A stretch of DNA of 64,000 nucleotides from JABSQH01 sp039177505. Lineage in GTDB: Bacteria > Actinomycetota > Acidimicrobiia > Acidimicrobiales > Ilumatobacteraceae. Below the pieces are notes generated by a model. The model saw nothing but the letters and a program-made list of their open reading frames with translations, did not search any database and was not told the DNA's origin. Position numbers and translations under genes: made by a program. The stretch lies in assembly GCA_039177505.1 (NCBI GenBank), contig JBCDFR010000011.1, forward strand, positions 12,322 through 76,321, written 5' to 3'. Below, one piece after another: positions 42,298 through 50,191 of this stretch (positions within the stretch are counted from its first letter, which is position 1; each line of letters starts with the position of its first letter).

Positions 42298-42846
42298 ATG
42301 GGTTTCCACCATGTCGCGTTGGCCACCAACGACACGCAGGCAACGCACCGCTTCTACACCGAAGTGATGGGCTTCGAGCTCGTCAAGGTCATCGCTGCGC
42401 CAACACCCAACGATGGTGACGGCTTCAGCAAGCACTTCTTCTACTCCACTGGAGCAGCCGATGAGTCAGGCGATCCGGGGATGATCGCGTTCTGGGAGAT
42501 CCACGACGACGAGATCGGCACCGATTTCGGCGTCGACCTCAACAAGTCGGCCGGCTTACCGTGGTGGGTCAACCATCTCGCCTTCGACGCACCGACTCGC
42601 GAGGCGCTCGACGAGCACCGACGCCGCTGGCAAGAACACGGCCACACCGTGCTCGAGGTCGACCACGAGTTCTGCGTCAGCATCTACATCCGCGACCCGA
42701 TGCACAACATGGTCGAGTTCTGCCACACCGTGCGACCCTTCACCGGCGACGAACGGGCCCAAGCGGCGGCACTGCTGTCCGACCCGCAGCCGCCATTGGA
42801 GCAGGACGCCAACGCCACGGTCCACCAGCCGACGGTGCCGGCGTAG
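42298..42846 (+). CDS. VOC family (glyoxalase/dioxygenase-fold) protein
   Basis: 182 residues. One vicinal-oxygen-chelate domain: GFHHVALATNDTQATHRFYTEVMGFELV gives the first His ligand, WWVNHLAFDAPTREALDEHRRRWQEHG the second, and IYIRDPMHNMVEFCHTVRPF the Glu ligand. The metal site therefore looks intact, consistent with an isomerase, dioxygenase or detoxification enzyme. The substrate is not evident. A low-complexity C-terminal tail of about 30 residues follows. Confidence 0.82.
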   Translation: MGFHHVALATNDTQATHRFYTEVMGFELVKVIAAPTPNDGDGFSKHFFYSTGAADESGDPGMIAFWEIHDDEIGTDFGVDLNKSAGLPWWVNHLAFDAPTREALDEHRRRWQEHGHTVLEVDHEFCVSIYIRDPMHNMVEFCHTVRPFTGDERAQAAALLSDPQPPLEQDANATVHQPTVPA

Positions 42847-42850
42847 TCAG

Positions 42851-45229
42851 CTACGCCGCCAGCGCGACCAGCACCGAGTTGGCGATCTGCTCGGGGAGCA
42901 GGTCGAAATGTTCGTACAGCTCGGCGATCGTCCCCGACTGGCCGAACTCGTCGACCCCGACCGGCACCGTCGGGGCGCCGAACACCGATCCCAGCCAGGC
43001 GAGGTGATGCGACGCCGCGTCGTGCACGGTCACGATCGGCAATCGCCGCTCCTCCGGACGAAGCAGATCGGCGACGTGATGCGCAGGCTGCGCGTGCCGG
43101 GCGTCACGACCCGCTCGACGCAACTCGGCGCGCCACCCGCTATACAGCCGGTCGGCGCTGGTGACGTCGAGCACGACGACCGGCACTTCCTCGTCGGCCA
43201 GTAGCTGCGCCGCACTGACCGCCTCGGCAACGAGGGGGCCGGCGGCCGCGATCACGGCGAGCGGGGACGAGTGAGGCTCGATGAGCCGGTAGCCGCCCGC
43301 CAACACGTCGGAACGCAAGCGTTCGGTACCGAGCCGTTCGTCGGCGGCGGCGAACGGTGCCTGCTCGATCGGTCGCGTCGACAGCCGGGCATACAGAGAG
43401 TCACCGTCGGGGAAGCCGAGGCCCTGTAGCCCGTCACACAGCAGCCAGTCGAGCGCTCGAGCGTATGCCGGCTCGACCGTGGTGATCCCCGGTAGTTCGA
43501 GTCCGATCGACGGCGTGATCGATGACTGGTGGGCGCCACCTTCCGGAGCGAGCGTGACTCCAGCAGGCGTGCCGACGACCACGAATCGGGCACCGTTGTA
43601 CAGGGCATAGATGAGGCCGTCCAGGCCGCGACACACGAACGGGTCGTACACGGTGCCGATCGGCAACAGATGATGGTCGTGCAGCTCATGAGCCAACCCG
43701 AAGGCGTGCAGCGCGAGAAAGAGGTTCATCTCGCTGATGCCCAGTTCGACGTGGTGGCCGTCGGGAGTCTGCTGCCAACGCAACAGGCGGTCCTCGCCGA
43801 GCTCGTCGGGCAGTTCAGTTGGTGCGAACACGCCCATCTTGTTGATCCACCCACCGAGGTTGGTGGAAACGCTCACGTCGGGCGACAGTGTCACCATTCG
43901 TGCCGCCACTGCGTCGACCCCGGCGAGCGAGGTGAGCACCCGTCCGAACGTCTCCTGCGTGCTCAGCATGGAGGTGGCAACGACCCCGGTGGCATCGGGG
44001 ATCGGGACGTTCGGACGCGGCCGGAGTGGCTGGTTGTTCAGTTCGCCGCCGGTTCCTGCACACAGCCGACCGGCTGGCGACTCGGGGTCGAATCGGTCCC
44101 ACTCGGTCACCGCGTCGAGGCCCACCTCGTCGCGTAGCCCGTCGACCTGCGCAGCGGTCAGCAGCGCGGCATGGTTGAGCGGATCGCCGGCAATGGGCAA
44201 ACCCCAGCCTTTGATCGTGTACGCGAAGACGACACTTGGTCGGTCGCTGACGGCGTCGCACTGCCGATAGCAATCGAGCAGCAGATCGAGGTCGTGGCCG
44301 CCGAGGTTGGTCACCAGCGGATACAGATCGTCATCGGAGATGTCGTCGACCATTGCGCGCAGTCGTTTCTTCCCGCCGTCGACGAAGCGCTGACGCAAAG
44401 CCGGGCCGCGCAGCCCGAACAGCGACTGATAACGCTCGTTCTCCATGGCATCGATATGCGCTCGAAGGGCGGCACCACCAGGTCGCTCGAACGCGTCGGT
44501 GAGGCGGCGACCGTACTTGGCCTCGACCACGTGCCAACCGGCGCCGTCGAAGAAGTCCATCAGCTTCTTGATCTTCTGATCGGGAATGACCCGGTCGAGG
44601 CTCTGCCGATTGGCGTCGACGACGAGCATCACATTGCCGAGACCGTGTAAGGCCGGTTCGGCGATCGCCTCCCACACGTTTCCTTCATCCAGCTCGGCAT
44701 CACCGACGAGCGAAATGAACCGCGCCGATCGAGCGCTCGAGTCGTCGACGAATGGTGCTGAGTCACGAGCCGCGATGTACCGACGCACCATCGCGGCAAA
44801 CAACGGAGCAACCGCCCCGAGTCCGACCGAGCCGGTCGAGAAGTCGGCGACGTCGGGATCCTTGGTGCGACTCGGGTAGGCCTGCAGGCCGCCGAACGAT
44901 CGCAACTCCGTGAGGTATCGCCGATCGAGTTCGCCGGTGAGGTACTTGATGGCGTGGTACACCGGGCTGGCGTGCGGTTTGACGGCGACCTTGTCCGCCC
45001 CGGTGAGGTGGCCGAACCACAACGACGTCATGATCGAGACCATCGAGGCCGACGATGCTTGGTGGCCGCCGACCTTGATCGCCATGTCCGAACGCAGTGG
45101 TGTCGGACGCTCGCGGTTGGCGTGATCGACGATCCGTGTCGCCAGCCAGAGCACGCGCTGCTCCACCGCACGCAACACGTCCATCGAGACACCGTCCATC
45201 GCGAGACGGTCGGTCGCGAGGCCATCCAT
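42851..45229 (-). CDS. Pyruvate-dehydrogenase E1-like (AceE-type) transketolase-fold protein
   Basis: 792 residues. IKVGGHQASSASMVSIMTSLWFGHL and VGDAELDEGNVWEAIAEPALHGLGNVMLVVDANRQSLD form the thiamine-diphosphate site (GDxE…N). HHVELGISEMNLFLALHAFGL and PIGTVYDPFVCRGLDGLIYALYNGARF are the central pyrimidine domain, followed by a C-terminal transketolase domain. It resembles homodimeric AceE but is about 90 residues shorter, and no E2 or E3 genes are near. It may be a stand-alone 2-oxoacid decarboxylase/dehydrogenase component. ATG 45229 has AAGGG upstream; TTG 45286 and GTG 45283 are alternatives. Confidence 0.8.
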   Translation of the reverse strand: MDGLATDRLAMDGVSMDVLRAVEQRVLWLATRIVDHANRERPTPLRSDMAIKVGGHQASSASMVSIMTSLWFGHLTGADKVAVKPHASPVYHAIKYLTGELDRRYLTELRSFGGLQAYPSRTKDPDVADFSTGSVGLGAVAPLFAAMVRRYIAARDSAPFVDDSSARSARFISLVGDAELDEGNVWEAIAEPALHGLGNVMLVVDANRQSLDRVIPDQKIKKLMDFFDGAGWHVVEAKYGRRLTDAFERPGGAALRAHIDAMENERYQSLFGLRGPALRQRFVDGGKKRLRAMVDDISDDDLYPLVTNLGGHDLDLLLDCYRQCDAVSDRPSVVFAYTIKGWGLPIAGDPLNHAALLTAAQVDGLRDEVGLDAVTEWDRFDPESPAGRLCAGTGGELNNQPLRPRPNVPIPDATGVVATSMLSTQETFGRVLTSLAGVDAVAARMVTLSPDVSVSTNLGGWINKMGVFAPTELPDELGEDRLLRWQQTPDGHHVELGISEMNLFLALHAFGLAHELHDHHLLPIGTVYDPFVCRGLDGLIYALYNGARFVVVGTPAGVTLAPEGGAHQSSITPSIGLELPGITTVEPAYARALDWLLCDGLQGLGFPDGDSLYARLSTRPIEQAPFAAADERLGTERLRSDVLAGGYRLIEPHSSPLAVIAAAGPLVAEAVSAAQLLADEEVPVVVLDVTSADRLYSGWRAELRRAGRDARHAQPAHHVADLLRPEERRLPIVTVHDAASHHLAWLGSVFGAPTVPVGVDEFGQSGTIAELYEHFDLLPEQIANSVLVALAA

Positions 45230-45328
45230 GGCGGCCACGCCCTTCGAGTGGTGGCGGTCGCCGACAGGCTGCTCGATGCTCACCAACCCATTGTGGGTCG
45301 CGCAGCGTCATCGCGCTAGAACGGACCG

Positions 45329-46024
45329 ATGACAGACGCGCGATCGGTCGCTCGCACGTCGTCGACGTACAAACTCCGACGCCGGGCGATGGCGCCCGCC
45401 CGCCAGGACCGCTTCGTGGCGTGGCTCGAACGGTGGGGGCTCGACGAGTCGGGGCCGCCACTCGACTGGACCGGTGTATTCGGCCGCCGCCACGACGTGG
45501 TGCTCGACATCGGCTTCGGCCACGGCGAAAGCGTGCTCGATCTCGCCCGACGGGTGCCGGCGACCGATGTGGTGGGAATCGAAGTGCACACACCCGGAGC
45601 GGCAACCGTGCTCGATGCCATCGAGCGCGACGCGCTGGAGAACGTGCGCGTTGTATTCGGAGACGGCCTGCGGTTTCTCGACCGGGTACCAGCCGAGTCG
45701 CTCGCAGCTGTGCGCGTCCTCTTCCCCGACCCGTGGCCCAAGCCACGGCAACACCATCGTCGAATGGTCGCTGCGGACACCATCGCTGCATTCACCGACC
45801 GCCTGCGCGTCGGCGGCACGCTGCATCTCGCCACCGACATCGCCGACTACGCCGCAGCGATGCGCACCGCAGCTGATGGCGAGCCGCGCCTGGCCGGTGG
45901 TCCCATCGATCGCTCCACCGCAGATCGACCCCTCACCCGGTTCGAACAGCGCGGCATCGACGACGGCCGGACAGCCACCGACCTGCTGTACGAACGAAGG
46001 CTCAACAGCGGCAACGCCATTTAG
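45329..46024 (+). CDS. trmB: tRNA (guanine-N7-)-methyltransferase
   Basis: 231 residues. VVLDIGFGHGESVLDLARR is SAM motif I, followed by VVGIEVHTPGAATVL and the TrmB-specific VRVLFPDPWPKPRQHHRRMV (consensus FPDPWPKxRHxKRR). TDIADYAAAMRTAAD and the late TRFEQRGIDDGRTATDLLYERR are also diagnostic. It methylates G46 of tRNA. N-terminus TYKLRRRAM corresponds to the usual SFxxR segment. Divergent from the E1-like gene. Confidence 0.92.
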   Translation: MTDARSVARTSSTYKLRRRAMAPARQDRFVAWLERWGLDESGPPLDWTGVFGRRHDVVLDIGFGHGESVLDLARRVPATDVVGIEVHTPGAATVLDAIERDALENVRVVFGDGLRFLDRVPAESLAAVRVLFPDPWPKPRQHHRRMVAADTIAAFTDRLRVGGTLHLATDIADYAAAMRTAADGEPRLAGGPIDRSTADRPLTRFEQRGIDDGRTATDLLYERRLNSGNAI

Positions 46025-46053
46025 TTGCGATCTCAACCAAATTGGGATACGAT
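46025..46053 (+). promoter_or_regulatory. Promoter of the pirin gene, leaderless
   Basis: TTGCGA (46025-46030), 17-base spacer, TACGAT (46048-46053), then six bases to the ATG at 46060. It starts right at the trmB stop codon, so the pirin gene is transcribed on its own. Confidence 0.5.
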
Positions 46054-46059
46054 CGATGT

Positions 46060-47112
46060 ATGTCGAGCGCAGTGCTGCAGACCTTCCCGCTCGGCCCGCA
46101 GTGGCCGACGATCGATCCGTTCCTGTTCGTCGCCCACCACCTCGACGACTATCCGACGGGCAACCCCGACCTCGGACCCGACGCGCCGCTCAACGGACGC
46201 AACATGGGTCAGGACTTCGCCGGCGTCGACGGCTGGAACATGTACCACGGGTCGACCGTCCCCGGGTTTCCGCAGCATCCCCACCGCGGGTTCGAGACCA
46301 TCACCTACCTGCGCAGCGGGTACTGCGATCACAGCGACTCCCTCGGAGCGACGGCCCGGTTCGGACGCGGCGATGCTCAGTGGATGACTGCTGGCAAGGG
46401 CATCGTGCACGCCGAGATGTTCCCACTCTTGTCGGCCGACGACCCCAACCCTCTCGAGTTGTTCCAGATCTGGCTCAATCTGCCGGCGAGCGACAAGATG
46501 GTCGAGCCGTACTTCACGATGTTGTGGAGCCACGACACACCAACGCTGGTCGGCGCTGGCGATGGTGGCGCCGGTCTGGTCGACATCACGGTCATCGCTG
46601 GCTCCCTCGATGGCACGCGGGGCCAAGCACCACCACCAAACTCGTGGGCTGCTCGTGCCGAGGCCGACGTGGGGATCTGGCATCTGCGCTTCGATCCGGG
46701 CGCTCGCTGGACGATGCCACCGACCGTCGCCGCCGATGCACATCGCGTGATCTACGCCTTCGCCGGATCGAGTCTGTCGATCGCAGGCGAGGTCGTCGAC
46801 GCCGGTACCGGAGCCGCAGTCGATCCACGCCGGCCGCTCGAGCTCATCGCCGGCCCAGAGGGCGTGGAGTGCATGGTCTTGCAGGGCCGCCCGATCGGTG
46901 AGCCGGTCGCGCAGTACGGACCGTTCGTCATGAACACCCGCGCCCAGATCGAGCAGGCCTTCGCCGACTATCAACGCACCGGCTTCGGAGGGTGGCCGTG
47001 GCCCGCCGACGATCCGAATCACGGCCCTGAATCACGACGGTTCGCCCGTCACGCTGACGGCCGTATCGAACGCTTCGACGACGAGGGCGTCCTCGAACAC
47101 AGCGCCTCCTGA
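46060..47112 (+). CDS. Pirin family bicupin protein
   Basis: 350 residues, two cupin domains. N-terminal metal site: FPQHPHRGFETITYL carries two of the His ligands, GRGDAQWMTAGKGIVHAEM the third His and Glu. LELFQIWLNLPASDKMVEPYF follows, then the C-terminal cupin ending VMNTRAQIEQAFADYQRTGFGGWPW, which is typical of pirins. Pirins bind Fe and some act as quercetinases or redox-sensing cofactors. ATG 46060 is fixed by the promoter six bases before it. Confidence 0.88.
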   Translation: MSSAVLQTFPLGPQWPTIDPFLFVAHHLDDYPTGNPDLGPDAPLNGRNMGQDFAGVDGWNMYHGSTVPGFPQHPHRGFETITYLRSGYCDHSDSLGATARFGRGDAQWMTAGKGIVHAEMFPLLSADDPNPLELFQIWLNLPASDKMVEPYFTMLWSHDTPTLVGAGDGGAGLVDITVIAGSLDGTRGQAPPPNSWAARAEADVGIWHLRFDPGARWTMPPTVAADAHRVIYAFAGSSLSIAGEVVDAGTGAAVDPRRPLELIAGPEGVECMVLQGRPIGEPVAQYGPFVMNTRAQIEQAFADYQRTGFGGWPWPADDPNHGPESRRFARHADGRIERFDDEGVLEHSAS

Positions 47113-47123
47113 CGCGGCCGGCT

Positions 47124-48281
47124 TCAGCGCGTGCGCACGTCGAGCGCATCGCGCAGCGCCAGCGCCCTGGAGGCGGCCTCACTGGCCACCGTCGAGCGCA
47201 CGGTGAGATGACCCATTTTGCGCCCCGGGCGCGGCTCGGCCTTGCCGTACAAGTGCAGCTTCGCCGTGGCATCGCCGAGCGCCGACGTCCAACCCGGTGC
47301 ACTGTCGGCGTCCGGCGCGGTGCCCCAGACATCGCCGAGCAGGTTGACCATCGCGACCGCAGGCGTGGTCATCTCCGGTGATCCCAGCGCCTGGCCGCAC
47401 ACGGCACGGATCTGTTGTTCGAACTGCGATGTCACGCTGGCATCGATCGTCCAATGACCACTGTTGTGTGGCCTCGGAGCGAGTTCGTTCACGAGCAACT
47501 CGCCGTCGACCACGAACATCTCCACCGCCAACACACCGCAGTAGTCGAGCGCGTCGGCGATGGCCATGGCCAGGCCGGTCGCCCGGTCGGCCAGTCGGGA
47601 CGACACGTTCGCCGGCACGACGCTCAGGTCGAGGATGCCGTCGGCGTGACGGTTCTCGGCAACGGCGTAGGTCTCGACGTCGCCGTCGCCGCGTCGACCG
47701 ACCACCACGCTCACTTCGGTGTCGAGTGCAAGACGCGACTCGACCACGCATGGCACGCCACCCAGCTCGGCCCATGCGGCCAGGAGTTCGGCGTCGTCGA
47801 GCACCGTTCGCTGGCCTTTGCCGTCGTAGCCGAGGCGGGCGGTCTTAATGATCGAAGGGACATCGATGTGCGCCGTGGTGGCATCGTCGGTCAGCACCTG
47901 GTGCTGACCAACCGGGAACCCGTTGTCGACGAGGAAACGCTTCTCGGCGATGCGGTCTTGGGCGATCGACACGGCGTGTGGTGACGGCGCCACACGGGTG
48001 CGTTCGGCAAGCCATGACAGCGCTGCGGCCGGCGGGTTCTCGAACTCGGTCGTTACCACGGCGCACCGCCGAGCCATCTCGGCCAGCGCGGTACGGTCGT
48101 CGTATGCGGCGATGAGGTGCTCGTCGGCGACGACGCCGGCCGGAGCGCCAGGGTCTGGGTCGAGCACGATCGTCCGATACCCCATCTGCGTCGCCGCGAT
48201 CAGCGCAAACTTGCCGAGCTGTCCACCACCGAGCATTCCGATGGTGGCCGGCGGTGAGATCGGTCCGACCGCGCCGGTCAT
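47124..48281 (-). CDS. purK: 5-(carboxyamino)imidazole ribonucleotide synthase
   Basis: 385 residues. ATP-grasp enzyme of de novo purine synthesis making N5-CAIR from AIR, bicarbonate and ATP. IGMLGGGQLGKFALIAATQMGYR is the N-terminal signature, IIKTARLGYDGKGQ the glycine-rich loop, and ELAPRPHNSGHWTIDASVTSQFEQQIRAVCGQALG the PurK active-site block. Overlaps purE by four bases and acts on its partner's substrate, so purE-purK form an operon. Confidence 0.95.
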   Translation of the reverse strand: MTGAVGPISPPATIGMLGGGQLGKFALIAATQMGYRTIVLDPDPGAPAGVVADEHLIAAYDDRTALAEMARRCAVVTTEFENPPAAALSWLAERTRVAPSPHAVSIAQDRIAEKRFLVDNGFPVGQHQVLTDDATTAHIDVPSIIKTARLGYDGKGQRTVLDDAELLAAWAELGGVPCVVESRLALDTEVSVVVGRRGDGDVETYAVAENRHADGILDLSVVPANVSSRLADRATGLAMAIADALDYCGVLAVEMFVVDGELLVNELAPRPHNSGHWTIDASVTSQFEQQIRAVCGQALGSPEMTTPAVAMVNLLGDVWGTAPDADSAPGWTSALGDATAKLHLYGKAEPRPGRKMGHLTVRSTVASEAASRALALRDALDVRTR

Positions 48282-48793
48282 GAGGGCGGCAGCTCGGACT
48301 CAGCAGCCTGGTGGCGGCGTTCGCGGCGGTACCGATCGAGGCGGGCCGCGAGGTCGGCGTCGTCGGGGGCGAGCAATGCGATGGCGAACAACGCCGCATT
48401 GACCGCGCCAGCACGGCCGATGGCGAAGGTGGCAACGGGAACCCCTGCGGGCATCTGAACAATCGAATACAACGAGTCCTGCCCACCGAGGTGGCGCGTC
48501 GGGGCCGGTACACCGAGCACGGGCACGGTCGTCTTCGCTGCCAACATGCCCGGCAGATGGGCGGCACCGCCGGCACAGGCGATGATCGCCCGCAGCCCCC
48601 GATCGTTCGCCGATTCGGCATAGGCGAACATCTCATCGGGCATGCGATGAGCGCTGACCACCTCGGCCTCGTGCGCGACCGCAAAGGTCGTCAGCGTGTC
48701 GACGGCGTGTTCCATCGTTGGCCAGTCGCTCGTCGACCCCATGACGACGCCGACGTCGACCTCGGCACGTTCGGTCGACCGATTCTCTGTCAC
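48278..48793 (-). CDS. purE: 5-(carboxyamino)imidazole ribonucleotide mutase
   Basis: 171 residues. GVVMGSTSDWPTMEHAVDTL and VVSAHRMPDEMFAYAESA carry the PurE class I motifs; the SAH49R His is the catalytic acid/base. AIIACAGGAAHLPGMLAAKT and GGQDSLYSIVQMPAGVPVATFAIG complete the fold, which works as an octamer converting N5-CAIR to CAIR. GTG 48793 lies 32 bases from the divergent SDR start; longer in-frame extension is Arg-rich and rejected. Confidence 0.95.
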   Translation of the reverse strand: MTENRSTERAEVDVGVVMGSTSDWPTMEHAVDTLTTFAVAHEAEVVSAHRMPDEMFAYAESANDRGLRAIIACAGGAAHLPGMLAAKTTVPVLGVPAPTRHLGGQDSLYSIVQMPAGVPVATFAIGRAGAVNAALFAIALLAPDDADLAARLDRYRRERRHQAAESELPPS

Positions 48794-48825
48794 GGTCGCA
48801 GCGTAGGAGCTGCGACGATGACGCG

Positions 48826-49605
48826 ATGGTCTCGACCTCCCTTCACGACCGCCCACTGGCCGGACGAGCCGCGCTCGTCACCGGTGTGTCGCGTGAGATC
48901 GGCATCGCCGCGGCGATCGTGCGGCGTCTCCACGATGCGGGCGCAGCGGTCACGGCCACCGGCTGGCCACCACACGACGACGAACAACCGTGGGACGGCA
49001 CACTCGCTGCGCTCCCGATCGAGGTGGCTCGCGACGACCTCGCCGATCCGACGGTGCCTGCGGCGATCGTCGACCGCGCCGTCGGCGAACACGGCCGGCT
49101 CGACATCGTGGTCGCCACGCACGCTCGGAGCTCCAGCTTCGACCTCGCAGCCACGACGGCCGCCGAGCTGGATCTGTGCTGGGCAGTCAACGTGCGCAGC
49201 GTGGTACTGCTCGCCCAGCGCTTCGCTGATGTCCACGAACCGGCACCGGCTGACCTCCCGCCGATCGGGCGAATGATCTGGTTCACCAGCGGGCAGGGTC
49301 GAGGACCGATGCCTGGCGAGTTGCCCTATGCGATCACCAAAGGTGCGCTCCACCAGATGACCGCATCGATCAACGAGGCACTTGCGCCGTCGCGAATCGT
49401 GGCCACCTGCATCAATCCGGGTCCGGTCGACACGGGGTACGCCGACGACACGCTGCACGCCGCTGTCGCTCGCCGATTCCCCGACGAACGGTGGGGTCGG
49501 CCCGACGACACCGCCAGCATCGTCACCGCGCTGGCCGGCGATGATCTCAGCTGGATTCGCGGTCAGGTGATCGACGCCGACGGCGGGTTCCGCTACGTCG
49601 AGTAG
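48826..49605 (+). CDS. SDR-family oxidoreductase (FabG-like)
   Basis: 259 residues. Cofactor motif ALVTGVSREIGIAAAIVRRLHDAGAAV, with TG-x3-x-GI spacing slightly altered (SREIGIA). The catalytic Tyr-Lys lies in GELPYAITKGALHQM, with Ser in MIWFTSGQG and C-terminal WIRGQVIDADGGFRYVE as in 3-oxoacyl-ACP reductase-like SDRs. The residue after strand 2 (TATGW) suggests NADP or NAD cannot be told. Known for varied keto substrates; none inferred here. Divergent from purE. Confidence 0.85.
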   Translation: MVSTSLHDRPLAGRAALVTGVSREIGIAAAIVRRLHDAGAAVTATGWPPHDDEQPWDGTLAALPIEVARDDLADPTVPAAIVDRAVGEHGRLDIVVATHARSSSFDLAATTAAELDLCWAVNVRSVVLLAQRFADVHEPAPADLPPIGRMIWFTSGQGRGPMPGELPYAITKGALHQMTASINEALAPSRIVATCINPGPVDTGYADDTLHAAVARRFPDERWGRPDDTASIVTALAGDDLSWIRGQVIDADGGFRYVE

Positions 49606-49609
49606 CAGC

Positions 49610-49615
49610 TACGTT
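49610..49615 (+). promoter_or_regulatory. -10 box for the isochorismatase-like gene, leaderless
   Basis: TACGTT ends exactly six bases before the ATG at 49622. Confidence 0.35.
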
Positions 49616-49621
49616 CACAAC

Positions 49622-50182
49622 ATGGTCAGCTCAGCTCTCGTCATCGTCGATGTGCAAAACGACTACTTCACGGACGGCAAGTTTCCGTTACAGGGGATGG
49701 CAGCCGCTGCCGAGCGCGCCCAGCGAGCCCTCGAACACGCCCGTTCGAGCCAACTCGCCGTGTTCCACGTTCGCCACGAGATCCCTGTCGAGGGCGCGCC
49801 ATTCTTCGAGCCGGGCACGGCGGGCGCCGAGATTCACCACCTCGTCGCACCGGACGGCGACGAACCGGTCGTGACCAAGCATTACCCGAACAGCTTTCGC
49901 GAGACGTCGCTCGAGCGGCAGCTGCGCGACGCCACAATCGACGAGGTCGTGGTGGTCGGGGCGCAGAGCAACATGTGCATCGACGCCACGGCACGCGCCG
50001 CCAACGACCTCGGATTCAAGGTGCGCGTGCTCCACGATGCGTGCGCGGCCAAAGAGCAGCGGTTCGACGGCGTCGAGATTCCCGCCGACACCGTGCACCG
50101 TACGTTCATGGCTGCGCTCGTACCGGCGTACGCGACCGTCACGACCACCGAACAATTCATCGACGGATCCACCGGCAACTGA
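49622..50182 (+). CDS. Isochorismatase-like cysteine hydrolase
   Basis: 186 residues. The catalytic triad is visible: D10 (LVIVDVQNDY), K86 (VVTKHYPNSF) and C119 (GAQSNMCIDATARAANDLGF). A cis-peptide (VGAQS) precedes the Cys. The family includes nicotinamidases, ureidoacrylate and N-carbamoyl-amide hydrolases; the HYPNSFRETSLERQL segment is common in the broad YcaC/RutB-like group, so no specific substrate can be assigned. Cytosolic. Confidence 0.88.
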   Translation: MVSSALVIVDVQNDYFTDGKFPLQGMAAAAERAQRALEHARSSQLAVFHVRHEIPVEGAPFFEPGTAGAEIHHLVAPDGDEPVVTKHYPNSFRETSLERQLRDATIDEVVVVGAQSNMCIDATARAANDLGFKVRVLHDACAAKEQRFDGVEIPADTVHRTFMAALVPAYATVTTTEQFIDGSTGN

Positions 50183-50191
50183 GCGTCGAGA

